Position numbers and translations under genes: made by a program | In this document: piece by piece, positions 24,801 to 34,764 of the stretch | Layout: each line of letters opens with the position of its first letter | Numbering within the stretch: position 1 is the stretch's first letter | Origin: Bacillota bacterium | GTDB lineage: Bacteria; Bacillota; UBA4882; UBA8346 | DNA length: 34,973 bases | Assembly (NCBI GenBank): GCA_012728785.1 | Contig: JAAYEK010000021.1 | Location: 1-34,973, forward strand | Reading direction: 5' to 3' | Notes under the pieces: model-generated | Told to the model about the DNA's origin: nothing | Databases searched by the model: none | Seen by the model: only the letters and a program-made list of their open reading frames with translations

Positions 24801-25076
24801 ATGGATTATAAAAAACCAACAAAGAGAAGGAACAGGGGGGTGAAAAAAGGGTTGGGCAAATCGGCGTTGCATTGGTATGAAAAACTATTCTACCGGTTAA
24901 TAATCGGGGAACGGAAGTGTTTTAAATTAATCATTTATTTGACTTTATTACTTATTATTGGTCAGGGTTTGTTAACTAACCCTTTTATCAGAAAATATTT
25001 AGTGTTGGTGGAAAGATACGAAGGGGAGCCGGTTAAGTTTTACAAAAGTTTAAGGGAAGAGGCTTGTAAGAACTGA
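24801..25076 (+). CDS. Small single-pass membrane protein (DUF5359/YpfB-like?)
   Basis: Up to 91 residues: a very basic N-terminus, one transmembrane helix (FKLIIYLTLLLIIGQGLL) and a C-terminal segment containing LVERYEGEPV. The pattern of one helix followed by a Tyr-Glu-Gly segment recalls the small YpfB/DUF5359 proteins that lie near cmk in Bacillus, and the preceding flavoprotein is often in that neighbourhood; this match is tentative. GTG 24840 with AGAAGG nine bases upstream is an equally good start and would give 78 residues. It ends 54 bases before the terminator upstream of hutP. Confidence 0.65.
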   Translation: MDYKKPTKRRNRGVKKGLGKSALHWYEKLFYRLIIGERKCFKLIIYLTLLLIIGQGLLTNPFIRKYLVLVERYEGEPVKFYKSLREEACKN

Positions 25077-25130
25077 AAAATTATGTTAAATTTAATTGAA
25101 AAGCATTGGTTTTAAAAGAATTGATCAAGG

Positions 25131-25154
25131 AAGCGCTCGGTAGGGTGCTTTTTT
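25131..25154 (+). terminator. Intrinsic terminator immediately upstream of hutP
   Basis: AAGCGCTC (25131-25138), loop GGTA, GGGTGCTT (25143-25150) with two G-T pairs, then six T (25149-25154). It ends 19 bases before the hutP ATG. It may simply end the preceding transcript or act as a leader attenuator for hutP-aroH. Confidence 0.82.
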
Positions 25155-25173
25155 GTCCTTAAGGGGGTCTTTG

Positions 25174-25590
25174 ATGATGGAGGCCAGTAGTAAAGAGGTT
25201 GCCAAAGCGGCGCTTTCAATGGCGATGACTGCTTCACGGGATGATGAAAAGTTATTAAAAGAAGAACTGCGAACCCATGAGATCAGAGCGGCGGCGATCG
25301 ATTATGGCGGAGAAGCGATTCCAGCCATGAAAACTATTGTGGAACGAGCAGTAGTGGCGGCTAAGAGGGAGCTTTTAATCAAAGATTGCCATGCCGAAGA
25401 GGGGGCAATCGCTGGAGCGACCCGAGAGGCATTATCCCAGATAATCACGAAGGCGATTGGGTTGAATATCGGTGGTAAAGTAGGCATAGCCCGTAAGGGT
25501 GACCATGTAAGCGTGGCGGTGTTTTTTAGTATCGGATTAATCCATTTAGATGAAGTGGCGGTAGGACTTAGCCACCGGGCGATCGCTTGA
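25174..25590 (+). CDS. hutP: HutP-family regulatory protein
   Basis: A 138-residue HutP-fold protein. Conserved blocks are RAAAIDYGGEAIPAMKTIVE, HAEEGAIAGATREAL and the C-terminal GLIHLDEVAVGLSH. H124 in GLIH matches H138 of Bacillus HutP, a ligand for metal and histidine; the other two metal histidines do not align clearly, so ligand specificity may differ. Bacillus HutP is an L-histidine- and Mg2+-dependent RNA-binding antiterminator of the hut operon. Here it is joined to aroH (TGATG overlap), not to hut genes. ATG 25174 has AAGGGGG upstream. An intrinsic terminator 19 bases before the gene makes leader control conceivable. Confidence 0.88.
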   Translation: MMEASSKEVAKAALSMAMTASRDDEKLLKEELRTHEIRAAAIDYGGEAIPAMKTIVERAVVAAKRELLIKDCHAEEGAIAGATREALSQIITKAIGLNIGGKVGIARKGDHVSVAVFFSIGLIHLDEVAVGLSHRAIA

Positions 25591-25964
25591 TGGGAGAAAA
25601 ACTTTGGGCAGTAAGGGGAGGGATCACCATCCCCGAAGATACCCCTGATGAAATTATCACCGCCACCAAACAATTACTAACTGAAATTATTAAAAGAAAT
25701 CAGATCAATCCGGAGCTGATCGTTAGTATCATATTTACAGTAACCACCGATATCACTAGTGAGTTTCCGGCAGTAGCCGCTCGCCAATTGGGGCTGGATT
25801 CTACTCCGCTAATGTGCTCCAGTGAAATCCCAAAACTCGGTTCTTTGCCCTTGTGCATTCGAGTATTGATGCATTTCCATACCAAATTATCCAAATCGGA
25901 AATTAACCATGTTTACCTAAGGGAGGCCGTGAAATTAAGGCCGGATTTAGTCAGTAATCAGTAA
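25590..25964 (+). CDS. aroH: Chorismate mutase, AroH type
   Basis: A 124-residue monofunctional chorismate mutase turning chorismate into prephenate, the committed step to phenylalanine and tyrosine. Counterparts of the Bacillus AroH active-site residues are present: Arg in VRGGIT, Arg in AARQLG, Cys and Glu in LMCSSE, Arg in CIRVLMHF, Tyr in VYLREAV and Arg in LRPDL. ATG 25590 overlaps the hutP stop (TGATG). The last residues VSNQ come from the dispersed AGTCAGTAATCAG repeat, so the original 3' end may have been altered. hisC follows after 156 bases. Confidence 0.93.
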   Translation: MGEKLWAVRGGITIPEDTPDEIITATKQLLTEIIKRNQINPELIVSIIFTVTTDITSEFPAVAARQLGLDSTPLMCSSEIPKLGSLPLCIRVLMHFHTKLSKSEINHVYLREAVKLRPDLVSNQ

Positions 25965-25979
25965 TCAGAGAACAGTGAC
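25949..25979 (+). repeat. AGTCAGTAATCAG low-complexity repeat across the aroH stop
   Basis: AGTCAGTAATCAGTAATCAG and AGAACAGTGAC span the stop codon TAA 25962-25964. It is of the same type as the tetR and hisC 3' ends. Confidence 0.6.
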
Positions 25980-26120
25980 CACTACCGGCGGCAATCTTAA
26001 AAGGTATAAGGTCGCTGTTAGACCAGTGAAGACTGTTGCTTTCATGTATATTATGCCTTAACTGGATAGTTATTATTATGTTTAAGTTTTTATAATACCG
26101 AGAATGAGGGAGCGATCCGA

Positions 26121-27239
26121 TTGGATATTGAGGAAATGATTAGAACTTGTATTGAAAAAATTCCTCCATACATACCGGGAAAGCCTATTGAAGAAGTGGA
26201 ACGGGAATTAGGACTAAGCGGAGTAACTAAAATGGCCTCCAATGAAAACCCTTTGGGACCGTCCAAAGAGGTCCGGCAGGCTATTACTAATGCTTTGGAC
26301 AAAGTCTTTTATTATCCTGATGCCAATAATTATTACCTTATTAAAGCCTTGGCCGAAGGACTGGGAGTAAATGAAGACCGGATTATAGTCGGTAGCGGGT
26401 TGGATGATGTTAACCGAATCCTGGCCGAAACAATCTTGAATCCCACCGACGAGGTAGTGATTCCGCAACCGACTTTTAGTATGTATCAGACCGTTACCTT
26501 GTTGATGGGCGCCAAACCAATCCTGGTTACAGGAAAAGGCTTGGGAAATGACCTTCAGGCTATAGCGGCGGCGGTCACCAAAAAAACGAAATTGATTTTT
26601 ATCTGTAATCCGAATAATCCTACTGGGACTATCGTCAAAAATGAGGAATTGAGAAAGTTTTTAAAAGGGTTACCCAGGAAGATCCTGGTAGTGATCGACG
26701 AGGCTTATTTCGATTTTGCCGATGATCCGGATTTTCCTAATGGGATTGACCTTTTGCAAGAGGGTTTTGATAATATTATTGTTTTCCGGACATTCTCCAA
26801 AATTCACGGTATGGCTGGATTGCGGTTGGGTTATGCTGTTGCCGAACCTCAGTTGATTCAAAATATGTTAAAGGTGAAAGATCCCTTTAATGTCAACCTA
26901 TTAGCTCAAGCTGCCGGGTTGGCGGCGCTGAAGAGTAAAAAACATGTACTTTTAAGTAAAGAATTGGTCCAAACGGGACGGCGTTTTTTTTATAAAGAAC
27001 TGGATGAGTTGGGTATTGACTATCTTCCGACCCAGGCGAATTTTATTTTGATCAATTGGGGACGGGACAGTAAGGAAATTTATCAGTTTTTGCTCCAACA
27101 TGGGATTATCGTCAGACCGACCCATTCCTTTGGATTACCCGATTATTTTCGAGTTACTTTCGGAACAGCCGAACAGAATGATCGGTTTTTCAGGGTATTA
27201 CGGGAAGGGATAAAAAAGCTCAAGTCAGATAACAGATAA
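26121..27239 (+). CDS. hisC: Histidinol-phosphate aminotransferase
   Basis: A 372-residue PLP enzyme of aminotransferase class I/II. SNENPLGPS near the N-terminus, NPNNPTGTI in the middle and the PLP lysine K227 (FSKIHGMAGLRLGY) identify it. It makes histidinol phosphate in histidine synthesis; in Bacillus the same enzyme also transaminates aromatic keto acids for Phe/Tyr synthesis. Placement after hutP-aroH, away from other his genes, makes the aromatic role attractive here. The start is TTG 26121 with GAGGGAG upstream. The last residues (KSDNR) come from an AGTCAGATAACAG repeat. A TATAAT lies at 26091-26096 without a clear -35. Confidence 0.93.
   Translation: MDIEEMIRTCIEKIPPYIPGKPIEEVERELGLSGVTKMASNENPLGPSKEVRQAITNALDKVFYYPDANNYYLIKALAEGLGVNEDRIIVGSGLDDVNRILAETILNPTDEVVIPQPTFSMYQTVTLLMGAKPILVTGKGLGNDLQAIAAAVTKKTKLIFICNPNNPTGTIVKNEELRKFLKGLPRKILVVIDEAYFDFADDPDFPNGIDLLQEGFDNIIVFRTFSKIHGMAGLRLGYAVAEPQLIQNMLKVKDPFNVNLLAQAAGLAALKSKKHVLLSKELVQTGRRFFYKELDELGIDYLPTQANFILINWGRDSKEIYQFLLQHGIIVRPTHSFGLPDYFRVTFGTAEQNDRFFRVLREGIKKLKSDNR
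27221..27239 (+). repeat. AGTCAGATAACAG repeat at the hisC stop
   Basis: CAAGTCAGATAACAGATAA supplies the last hisC codons and stop, matching the pattern at the ends of tetR and aroH. Confidence 0.5.
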
Positions 27240-27254
27240 TATCTGGATAATTAG

Positions 27255-27279
27255 CCACAGAGACACGGGACACAGAGGA
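27255..27279 (+). repeat. CCACAGAGACACGGGACACAG-type element
   Basis: A short CCACAGAGACAC / GACACAGAGG unit in the hisC-pepF spacer. I recall similar CCACAGAGACACAGAG units between genes in unrelated bacteria, but cannot verify that here. Confidence 0.45.
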
Positions 27280-27415
27280 TAAAAAGAAGATAAAAACCTA
27301 CTTTTCTTTTAAAATTAAATAAAGTTGGGAAAAATATATCTATGAGAATTTCAGAATTACTTGCGCCTTGCCTTTCAAATTATTGTCTTTTGGTTATTTA
27401 AAGGAGGAAGAATGA

Positions 27416-29239
27416 ATGGAAAGTACCGCCACTATGACTAAGCAACCGTCACGGGAAGAGATACCCGAGGAGTATAAATGGAAGTTAACGGATATATATA
27501 GTTCCAATGAGGCTTGGGAGGCTGATTTTCTTCGATTAAAAGGGCTTTTAGGGGAGATCGCCGCTGAACAGCAAAGTTTTTTAAACTCGGCGGCTAATAT
27601 TTTCACAGTCTTCCAACTTAAGGACAAAATCGGGATGGTCCTTGACAAACTATTCGTTTATGCCCGAATGCACAAGGATGAGAATAACGCAAACGCTGTA
27701 TACCAGGGAATGACTGATCGGATTCAAAGTCTGGCAACCGAGGCTGGCGGCGTCATTTCTTTTATTGTCCCGGCATTGGTTACTTTAGAAATGGAACAAC
27801 TGGGACAGTACCTGGCCCAACTACCGGAATTAAGGATTTATCAACGTTTTTTTGAGGAAATTCAGCGGCAAAAGGCGCATATCCTATCGGCAGCCGAAGA
27901 AAAGATCCTGGCTGAAAGCGCTGATTTAGCCGATAGTTCCGGCACTATCTTTGGAATGCTCGATAACGCCGACATTAAATTCCCCTTTGTTCGTGACGAG
28001 AATGGCGAAGCAGTGGAACTAACCAAAGGGCGTTATAGTAAATTTTTGGAGAGTCCGGATCGCCGGGTGAGGAAAGAGGCTTTTGAGGCGTTATACAGTA
28101 GTTATGGGAAGCTTCGTAACACTTTGGGAGCGACACTCAATTCGTCGGTAAAAGCGGATGTTTTTTACGCCCGGGCGCGGCGTTTCGATTCGGCCTTGCA
28201 GGCTTCGCTGGATGGGGATAATATCCCGGAAACCGTTTATGACCGATTGATTGAAGTGGTTCATAATTATTTGCCTGAGCTTAACCGGTATTTACGACTT
28301 CGTAAAAAAATGCTCGGTTTAGACGATTTACATATGTATGACCTTTATACTCCCTTGATTCCCGAGTATCGTAAGAATTACGAATACCAGGAAGCCAAAA
28401 AATTAGTATTGGAAGGCTTAAACCCATTGGGAGATCAATATATTAGCCTTGCCCATCAAGGTATGGAAAATGGCTGGATCGATGTTTTTGAAAACGAAGG
28501 CAAAACCAGCGGCGCTTACGCTTGGGGCGCCTATGAAACCCATCCTTACATTTTGCTAAACTATCAAGGGAAGATTCACGATGTCTTTACAATTGCTCAC
28601 GAAATGGGCCATGCGATGCATAGCTATCATTCTAACCATGCACAACCGTATATTAATGCCGGATATCGGATATTTGTGGCTGAGGTTGCTTCAACCGTTA
28701 ATGAAGCCTTATTGATGGAACATATGCTGAAAAAAGCCGGGGATCGGCTGGAAAAACAGTATTTGGTCAACCAATACCTGGAGCAGTTCCGGACTACCGT
28801 ATTTCGGCAGACTATGTTCGCCGAGTTTGAAAAGCTGATCCATTACGAAGTGGAGAATGGCGGGGCTTTAACCACCGACTGGCTCTCCGAATGTTATCTG
28901 GACTTAAACCGGCAATATTACGGCCAAGAAACTGTGATTGATTCCGAGATCGGGCTGGAATGGTCACGGATACCCCATTTTTATACCGGTTTTTACGTTT
29001 ATAAATATGCCACCGGTTATGCGGTAGCGATTGCTTTATCCCGCCGAATCTTGGAACAAGGTGAAGCAGCGCGCCAACAATATCTGGAGTTTTTGAAAGG
29101 CGGAGATTCGGACTATCCGTTAAATTTACTGCGAAGAGCAGGGGTTGATATGGAATCATCCGCTCCGGTGGAAGCCGCTTTGAACGTTTTTAAACAATTA
29201 GTGGATGAAATGGCGGAATTAGCGGGGATTCAGATCTAA
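27416..29239 (+). CDS. pepF: Oligoendopeptidase F
   Basis: A 607-residue M3-family zinc metallopeptidase degrading short peptides in the cytoplasm. The zinc motif is H395-E-M-G-H399, with the downstream zinc glutamate in the helix VAEVASTVNEALL. N-terminal residues (EEYKWKLTDIYSSNEAWEAD) and RYSKFLESPDRRVRKEAFEA are characteristic PepF blocks. The start ATG 27416 lies eight bases after AAAGGAGG; an overlapping ATG at 27412 is in another frame. The length is normal. It seems to be a single-gene transcript, 176 bases after hisC. Confidence 0.96.
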   Translation: MESTATMTKQPSREEIPEEYKWKLTDIYSSNEAWEADFLRLKGLLGEIAAEQQSFLNSAANIFTVFQLKDKIGMVLDKLFVYARMHKDENNANAVYQGMTDRIQSLATEAGGVISFIVPALVTLEMEQLGQYLAQLPELRIYQRFFEEIQRQKAHILSAAEEKILAESADLADSSGTIFGMLDNADIKFPFVRDENGEAVELTKGRYSKFLESPDRRVRKEAFEALYSSYGKLRNTLGATLNSSVKADVFYARARRFDSALQASLDGDNIPETVYDRLIEVVHNYLPELNRYLRLRKKMLGLDDLHMYDLYTPLIPEYRKNYEYQEAKKLVLEGLNPLGDQYISLAHQGMENGWIDVFENEGKTSGAYAWGAYETHPYILLNYQGKIHDVFTIAHEMGHAMHSYHSNHAQPYINAGYRIFVAEVASTVNEALLMEHMLKKAGDRLEKQYLVNQYLEQFRTTVFRQTMFAEFEKLIHYEVENGGALTTDWLSECYLDLNRQYYGQETVIDSEIGLEWSRIPHFYTGFYVYKYATGYAVAIALSRRILEQGEAARQQYLEFLKGGDSDYPLNLLRRAGVDMESSAPVEAALNVFKQLVDEMAELAGIQI

Positions 29240-29283
29240 GAAGCAGTGATCAGGGTCAGGTTAGCATTAGTAGAGCAGTAATA
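29240..29283 (+). repeat. Decayed CAGTGATCAGGGTCAGG repeat after pepF
   Basis: AGCAGTGATCAGGGTCAGG and AGAGCAGTAATAA lie between pepF and the DUF502 gene and resemble the other CAG-type elements of the window. Confidence 0.4.
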
Positions 29284-29306
29284 AATCCCATATGGAGGTG
29301 GAATTG

Positions 29307-29930
29307 GTGTTTAAAAAATTACGGAACCTATTTTTCACCGGTCTATTGGTCTTATTACCGGTTGTTATTTCACTAAAACTTGTTTTTTGGGGGTTTGAAA
29401 AAACCGACCAAATATTAGGAAACCTAATACAACAATTACTAGAAAAGTATTTTAATTACTCGGAGCCAATATATGGATTGGGTCTGGGGGTTTTAGTGAT
29501 TTTGATTATCCTGACTGGAGTTTTCGCAAAAAATTACCTCGGAAAAAAGTTAATAGCTATTGGGGAAAGAATCTTAGATAAAATTCCCATCTTAAATACT
29601 ATCTATAATGTTATCAAACAAGTTATTGAAAGTTTCTCCAAGGATAAAAATGCTTTTCAAAAGGTGGTTTTGATTGAATATCCCCGCGCCGGTATTTACA
29701 GTCCCGGCTTTTTAACCGGCGACGCGCCGACCGAAACTATGGACAAGACCGGTAAGCAAATGGTGAATGTATTTGTACCCACTTCTCCCAATCCGACCAC
29801 GGGATATTTGGTTTTTGTTCCTATGGATGATGTGATTGTGCTTGATACGAGTGTCGAGGATGGTTTTAAACTATTACTTTCGGCCGGGGTTATCAAACCT
29901 AAATTTATCGGCGGATCTAATATATCTTAA
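29307..29930 (+). CDS. DUF502 membrane protein
   Basis: About 207 residues. Two transmembrane segments (about 5-27 and 52-75) precede a soluble domain with the DUF502 blocks IPILNTIYNVIKQVIESF, YPRAGIYSPGFLTG and VFVPTSPNPTTGYLVFVP. The family is widespread in bacteria and of unknown function. GTG 29307 is chosen because GGAGGTGG lies at 29294-29301; the in-frame ATG 29292 sits before it. It precedes the V-ATPase operon by 144 bases. Confidence 0.9.
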   Translation: MFKKLRNLFFTGLLVLLPVVISLKLVFWGFEKTDQILGNLIQQLLEKYFNYSEPIYGLGLGVLVILIILTGVFAKNYLGKKLIAIGERILDKIPILNTIYNVIKQVIESFSKDKNAFQKVVLIEYPRAGIYSPGFLTGDAPTETMDKTGKQMVNVFVPTSPNPTTGYLVFVPMDDVIVLDTSVEDGFKLLLSAGVIKPKFIGGSNIS

Positions 29931-30074
29931 TAACCGTCGGCTGTCAGCTTCCTTTGTGACGGATTTGCCAATTATTTTCGCTGCTATGGAAGGTAAAATC
30001 AAACATATGTCGAAAAAAAATATGTCAAGCATTATAAATGTGATTTGAATTTGTTCATGCGATGGGGTGAGAAG

Positions 30075-30386
30075 ATGGCTAAGGAAGTTTGGGAAAAAGT
30101 AAAAGAAGCTGAAGCGAAAGCCGCTAAAGCTATTGAGGACGCCAAACTTCAAAGTGTCGCAATAATCAAAAAGGCACAGGAAGAAGCTGCCGAACTGATT
30201 AAAGCGACAGAAAAACAAAGTATCGCGGATGGAGAGCGATTAGTAGCCGATAAGACCGCTCAGGCGAAAACTTTTAAAGAACAAAGAATAGCTCAGGTTG
30301 AACAAGAATTAAAAAATTTGCTCTGGACAAGTTCGGGGCGGACGGATAGAGCAGTTAATCTAATCTTGGAAAAGGTAGTGAGATAG
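30075..30386 (+). CDS. V-type ATPase peripheral-stalk subunit (G/H, NtpF-like)
   Basis: About 103 residues, almost entirely charged heptad helix rich in Ala, Lys and Glu (EAEAKAAKAIEDAKLQ), typical of the small stalk subunit that pairs with subunit E. ATG 30075 has GGGGTGAG just upstream; an in-frame TTG at 30045 is less likely. Position first in a V-ATPase operon, directly before subunit I, matches E. hirae ntpF. Sequence alone is non-specific, so the call rests on context. Confidence 0.82.
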   Translation: MAKEVWEKVKEAEAKAAKAIEDAKLQSVAIIKKAQEEAAELIKATEKQSIADGERLVADKTAQAKTFKEQRIAQVEQELKNLLWTSSGRTDRAVNLILEKVVR

Positions 30387-32833
<2,447 letters not shown>

Positions 32834-32845
32834 GGAGCTTATGTG

Positions 32846-33451
32846 ATGGATGATCTTCAAGCCCTTACCGAAAGCATAATTTCCAAAGCAACTGATGAGG
32901 CTGCTTCGATAGTGGCTAATGCCAATCAAGAGGCAGAGGAGATTGCAGCGGCGGCCAAAACAAAAGCTCTGGAAGAAGCAAAAAAAGTAGCTGTTGAGTA
33001 TCAACGTAGGGCCGAAGCCGAGGAACGTCGCATCAAAATTGAAGCGGAGCTGGAAGGTAGAAAAATGGCGCTTACCAGCAAACAGCAGTTGGTAAGCGAC
33101 GTTTTTGAAAAAGCTCTGCAGGCGTTGAAAAGTTTACCGCCGGAAAAAAGAATCCGGTTTTTAGCCGGACGTTTGGCCGAAGCCGGTATGCAAGGCGGCG
33201 GAGAAGTGATCGGCGCCGGATCACCCAATGAATGGACCGCGATCATTTCCGCAGCCAATGAAATGATCGCCCGTTCCGGGAGATCGGTCCAATTGACACT
33301 TTCCAAAGAAAAACCGGATTTTGACGGCGGATTTATCTTAAAAGGGCCGAACTATAGGGTTGATTGCACCTATCAAGCTATTTTAGAGGAAGATCGGGAG
33401 GCTTTAGTCCCGGAGATTGCTGACTACTTGTTTAAACAAGAGAAAGGGTGA
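32846..33451 (+). CDS. ntpE: V-type ATP synthase subunit E
   Basis: About 201 residues. The N-terminal half is a long charged helix (ASIVANANQEAEEIAAAAK) for the peripheral stalk; the C-terminal half is the globular cap contacting the catalytic head (DFDGGFILKGPNYRVDCTY). ATG 32846 has AAGGAGC eight bases upstream. It is 12 bases after ntpK and followed by ntpC after four bases. Confidence 0.93.
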   Translation: MDDLQALTESIISKATDEAASIVANANQEAEEIAAAAKTKALEEAKKVAVEYQRRAEAEERRIKIEAELEGRKMALTSKQQLVSDVFEKALQALKSLPPEKRIRFLAGRLAEAGMQGGGEVIGAGSPNEWTAIISAANEMIARSGRSVQLTLSKEKPDFDGGFILKGPNYRVDCTYQAILEEDREALVPEIADYLFKQEKG

Positions 33452-33455
33452 ACCA

Positions 33456-34439
33456 ATGCGGGAACGTAATTTTGCTTATGCAGTCGGCCGCATTCGCGCT
33501 CTTGAAACCAAACTGTTTGACCGCGCCAGGATTGAGAGGCTGAGTGAAGCCTCCGGCTTAAATGAAGTCATTTCCGGATTGGCGGAATCGGAATACGGCC
33601 CGGCAATCGCCAATTTAAAAGATCCGGCTCAGTTTGAAAATGCTTTGAATGCTGAATTGGCCAGGGTAATCAAGTTGGTTTCCGACTTAGCCGACGGCGC
33701 TTCGGAGTTAATGGTTTTCGTTTACCGTTACGATCTGCTAAATTTGAAATTGATTTTAAAAACGGAAAATGGCAATCCTACCGGTTTGTCCCGCTTAGGG
33801 AACTGGGACCCCGATTGGCTGGTCCAAAAATTGAATGAAAACGATCTGACCGACTTGCCTGAAGTATTCCGGCAGGCTATTAACCGTTCCAAAGAAGCTT
33901 TTAAAGCTACCGGCGATACTCAGGAAATTGACCGGATCATGGATGAGGCCTGGTTTAGCTATGGTTACCAAACGTTGAAAGAAGGCATCTCCAGTCTCCT
34001 TTTTAACTGGTGGGTGGCTTTGATCGATCTGACCAATCTACGTACCTTTATCCGGTTACGGATTATCGGTTCGGGGTTTGGCGAGTTGCAAAGGTTCTTC
34101 GTTGATAATGGGACTATTAATATTGATGATTTTAAGGAGTTATGGGATCAAACCAACGAAAAGATCGCCGTTTGGCTTGGAAATACCAATTATTCAAAGT
34201 TGTTGGCTGAAGGAACAGCTTCGATTATTTCGCTGACCCAATTGGAACGGGAATACGACAATTTTCTGTTGGATCTGATCGCTTCGGCGAAGATGGTTGC
34301 TTTAGGAATTGAACCCCTGGTGGGATATTTATTGGCCAAAGAAAACGAGGTCAAATTACTCCGGATTATTCTGGTGGGTAAGGCCAATCAATTAACTAAC
34401 CCGGAGATAAAGGAGCGTTTGCGACGTGCTTACGCATAA
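33456..34439 (+). CDS. ntpC: V-type ATP synthase subunit C
   Basis: About 327 residues of the funnel-shaped V0 cap (subunit d in eukaryotes) that joins the central shaft to the K ring. Helical throughout, with the AYAVGRIRALETKL N-terminus and PLVGYLLAKENEVKLLRIIL C-terminal block of the family. ATG 33456 is chosen for the AAAGGGTG site upstream; an upstream in-frame start would lie inside subunit E. It overlaps subunit F by 14 bases. Confidence 0.93.
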   Translation: MRERNFAYAVGRIRALETKLFDRARIERLSEASGLNEVISGLAESEYGPAIANLKDPAQFENALNAELARVIKLVSDLADGASELMVFVYRYDLLNLKLILKTENGNPTGLSRLGNWDPDWLVQKLNENDLTDLPEVFRQAINRSKEAFKATGDTQEIDRIMDEAWFSYGYQTLKEGISSLLFNWWVALIDLTNLRTFIRLRIIGSGFGELQRFFVDNGTINIDDFKELWDQTNEKIAVWLGNTNYSKLLAEGTASIISLTQLEREYDNFLLDLIASAKMVALGIEPLVGYLLAKENEVKLLRIILVGKANQLTNPEIKERLRRAYA

Positions 34440-34761
34440 AATTGCCGCGATCGGCGAAGAAGATATCATTTTAGGATTTAAAGCATTGGGGATCGAAATT
34501 TATCCGGCGACATCGCCGGAAGCGGTTCCTGAAATTTTGGAACGCCTTGTCGAGACTGACGAATACGGCATTATTTTTATGACTGAATCCATAGCTGACA
34601 AGGTAGAGCAAGTAATGGCCGACATTGGGACCCGGCCGCTGCCGAGTATGGTTTTTATTCCAGGGAGTCAAGGAAGTCAAGGATTTGCTATGCAAAGGAT
34701 TCGTAAGATTATTGAAAAAGCGGTCGGCGCAGATATCCTGTCAGGAAAAGAGGTTGAATAA
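34426..34761 (+). CDS. V-type ATP synthase subunit F
   Basis: A 111-residue central-shaft subunit with the family blocks KIAAIGEEDIILGFKALG, YGIIFMTESIA and PSMVFIPGSQGSQGFAM. The start is GTG 34426 inside the end of ntpC. E. hirae calls this gene ntpG, other systems atpF. Subunit A starts four bases after its stop. Confidence 0.93.
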   Translation: MLTHKIAAIGEEDIILGFKALGIEIYPATSPEAVPEILERLVETDEYGIIFMTESIADKVEQVMADIGTRPLPSMVFIPGSQGSQGFAMQRIRKIIEKAVGADILSGKEVE

Positions 34762-34764
34762 TCA

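Noticed and set aside
25081-25160. Canonical HutP-binding NAG triplet series around the terminator
   Set aside because: Several AAG/TAG triplets exist but not at the regular spacing known for Bacillus HutP sites, so no binding site is claimed.
25965-26120. T-box leader for hisC
   Set aside because: No AGGGTGGNACCGCG-like T-box sequence and no terminator pair is visible.
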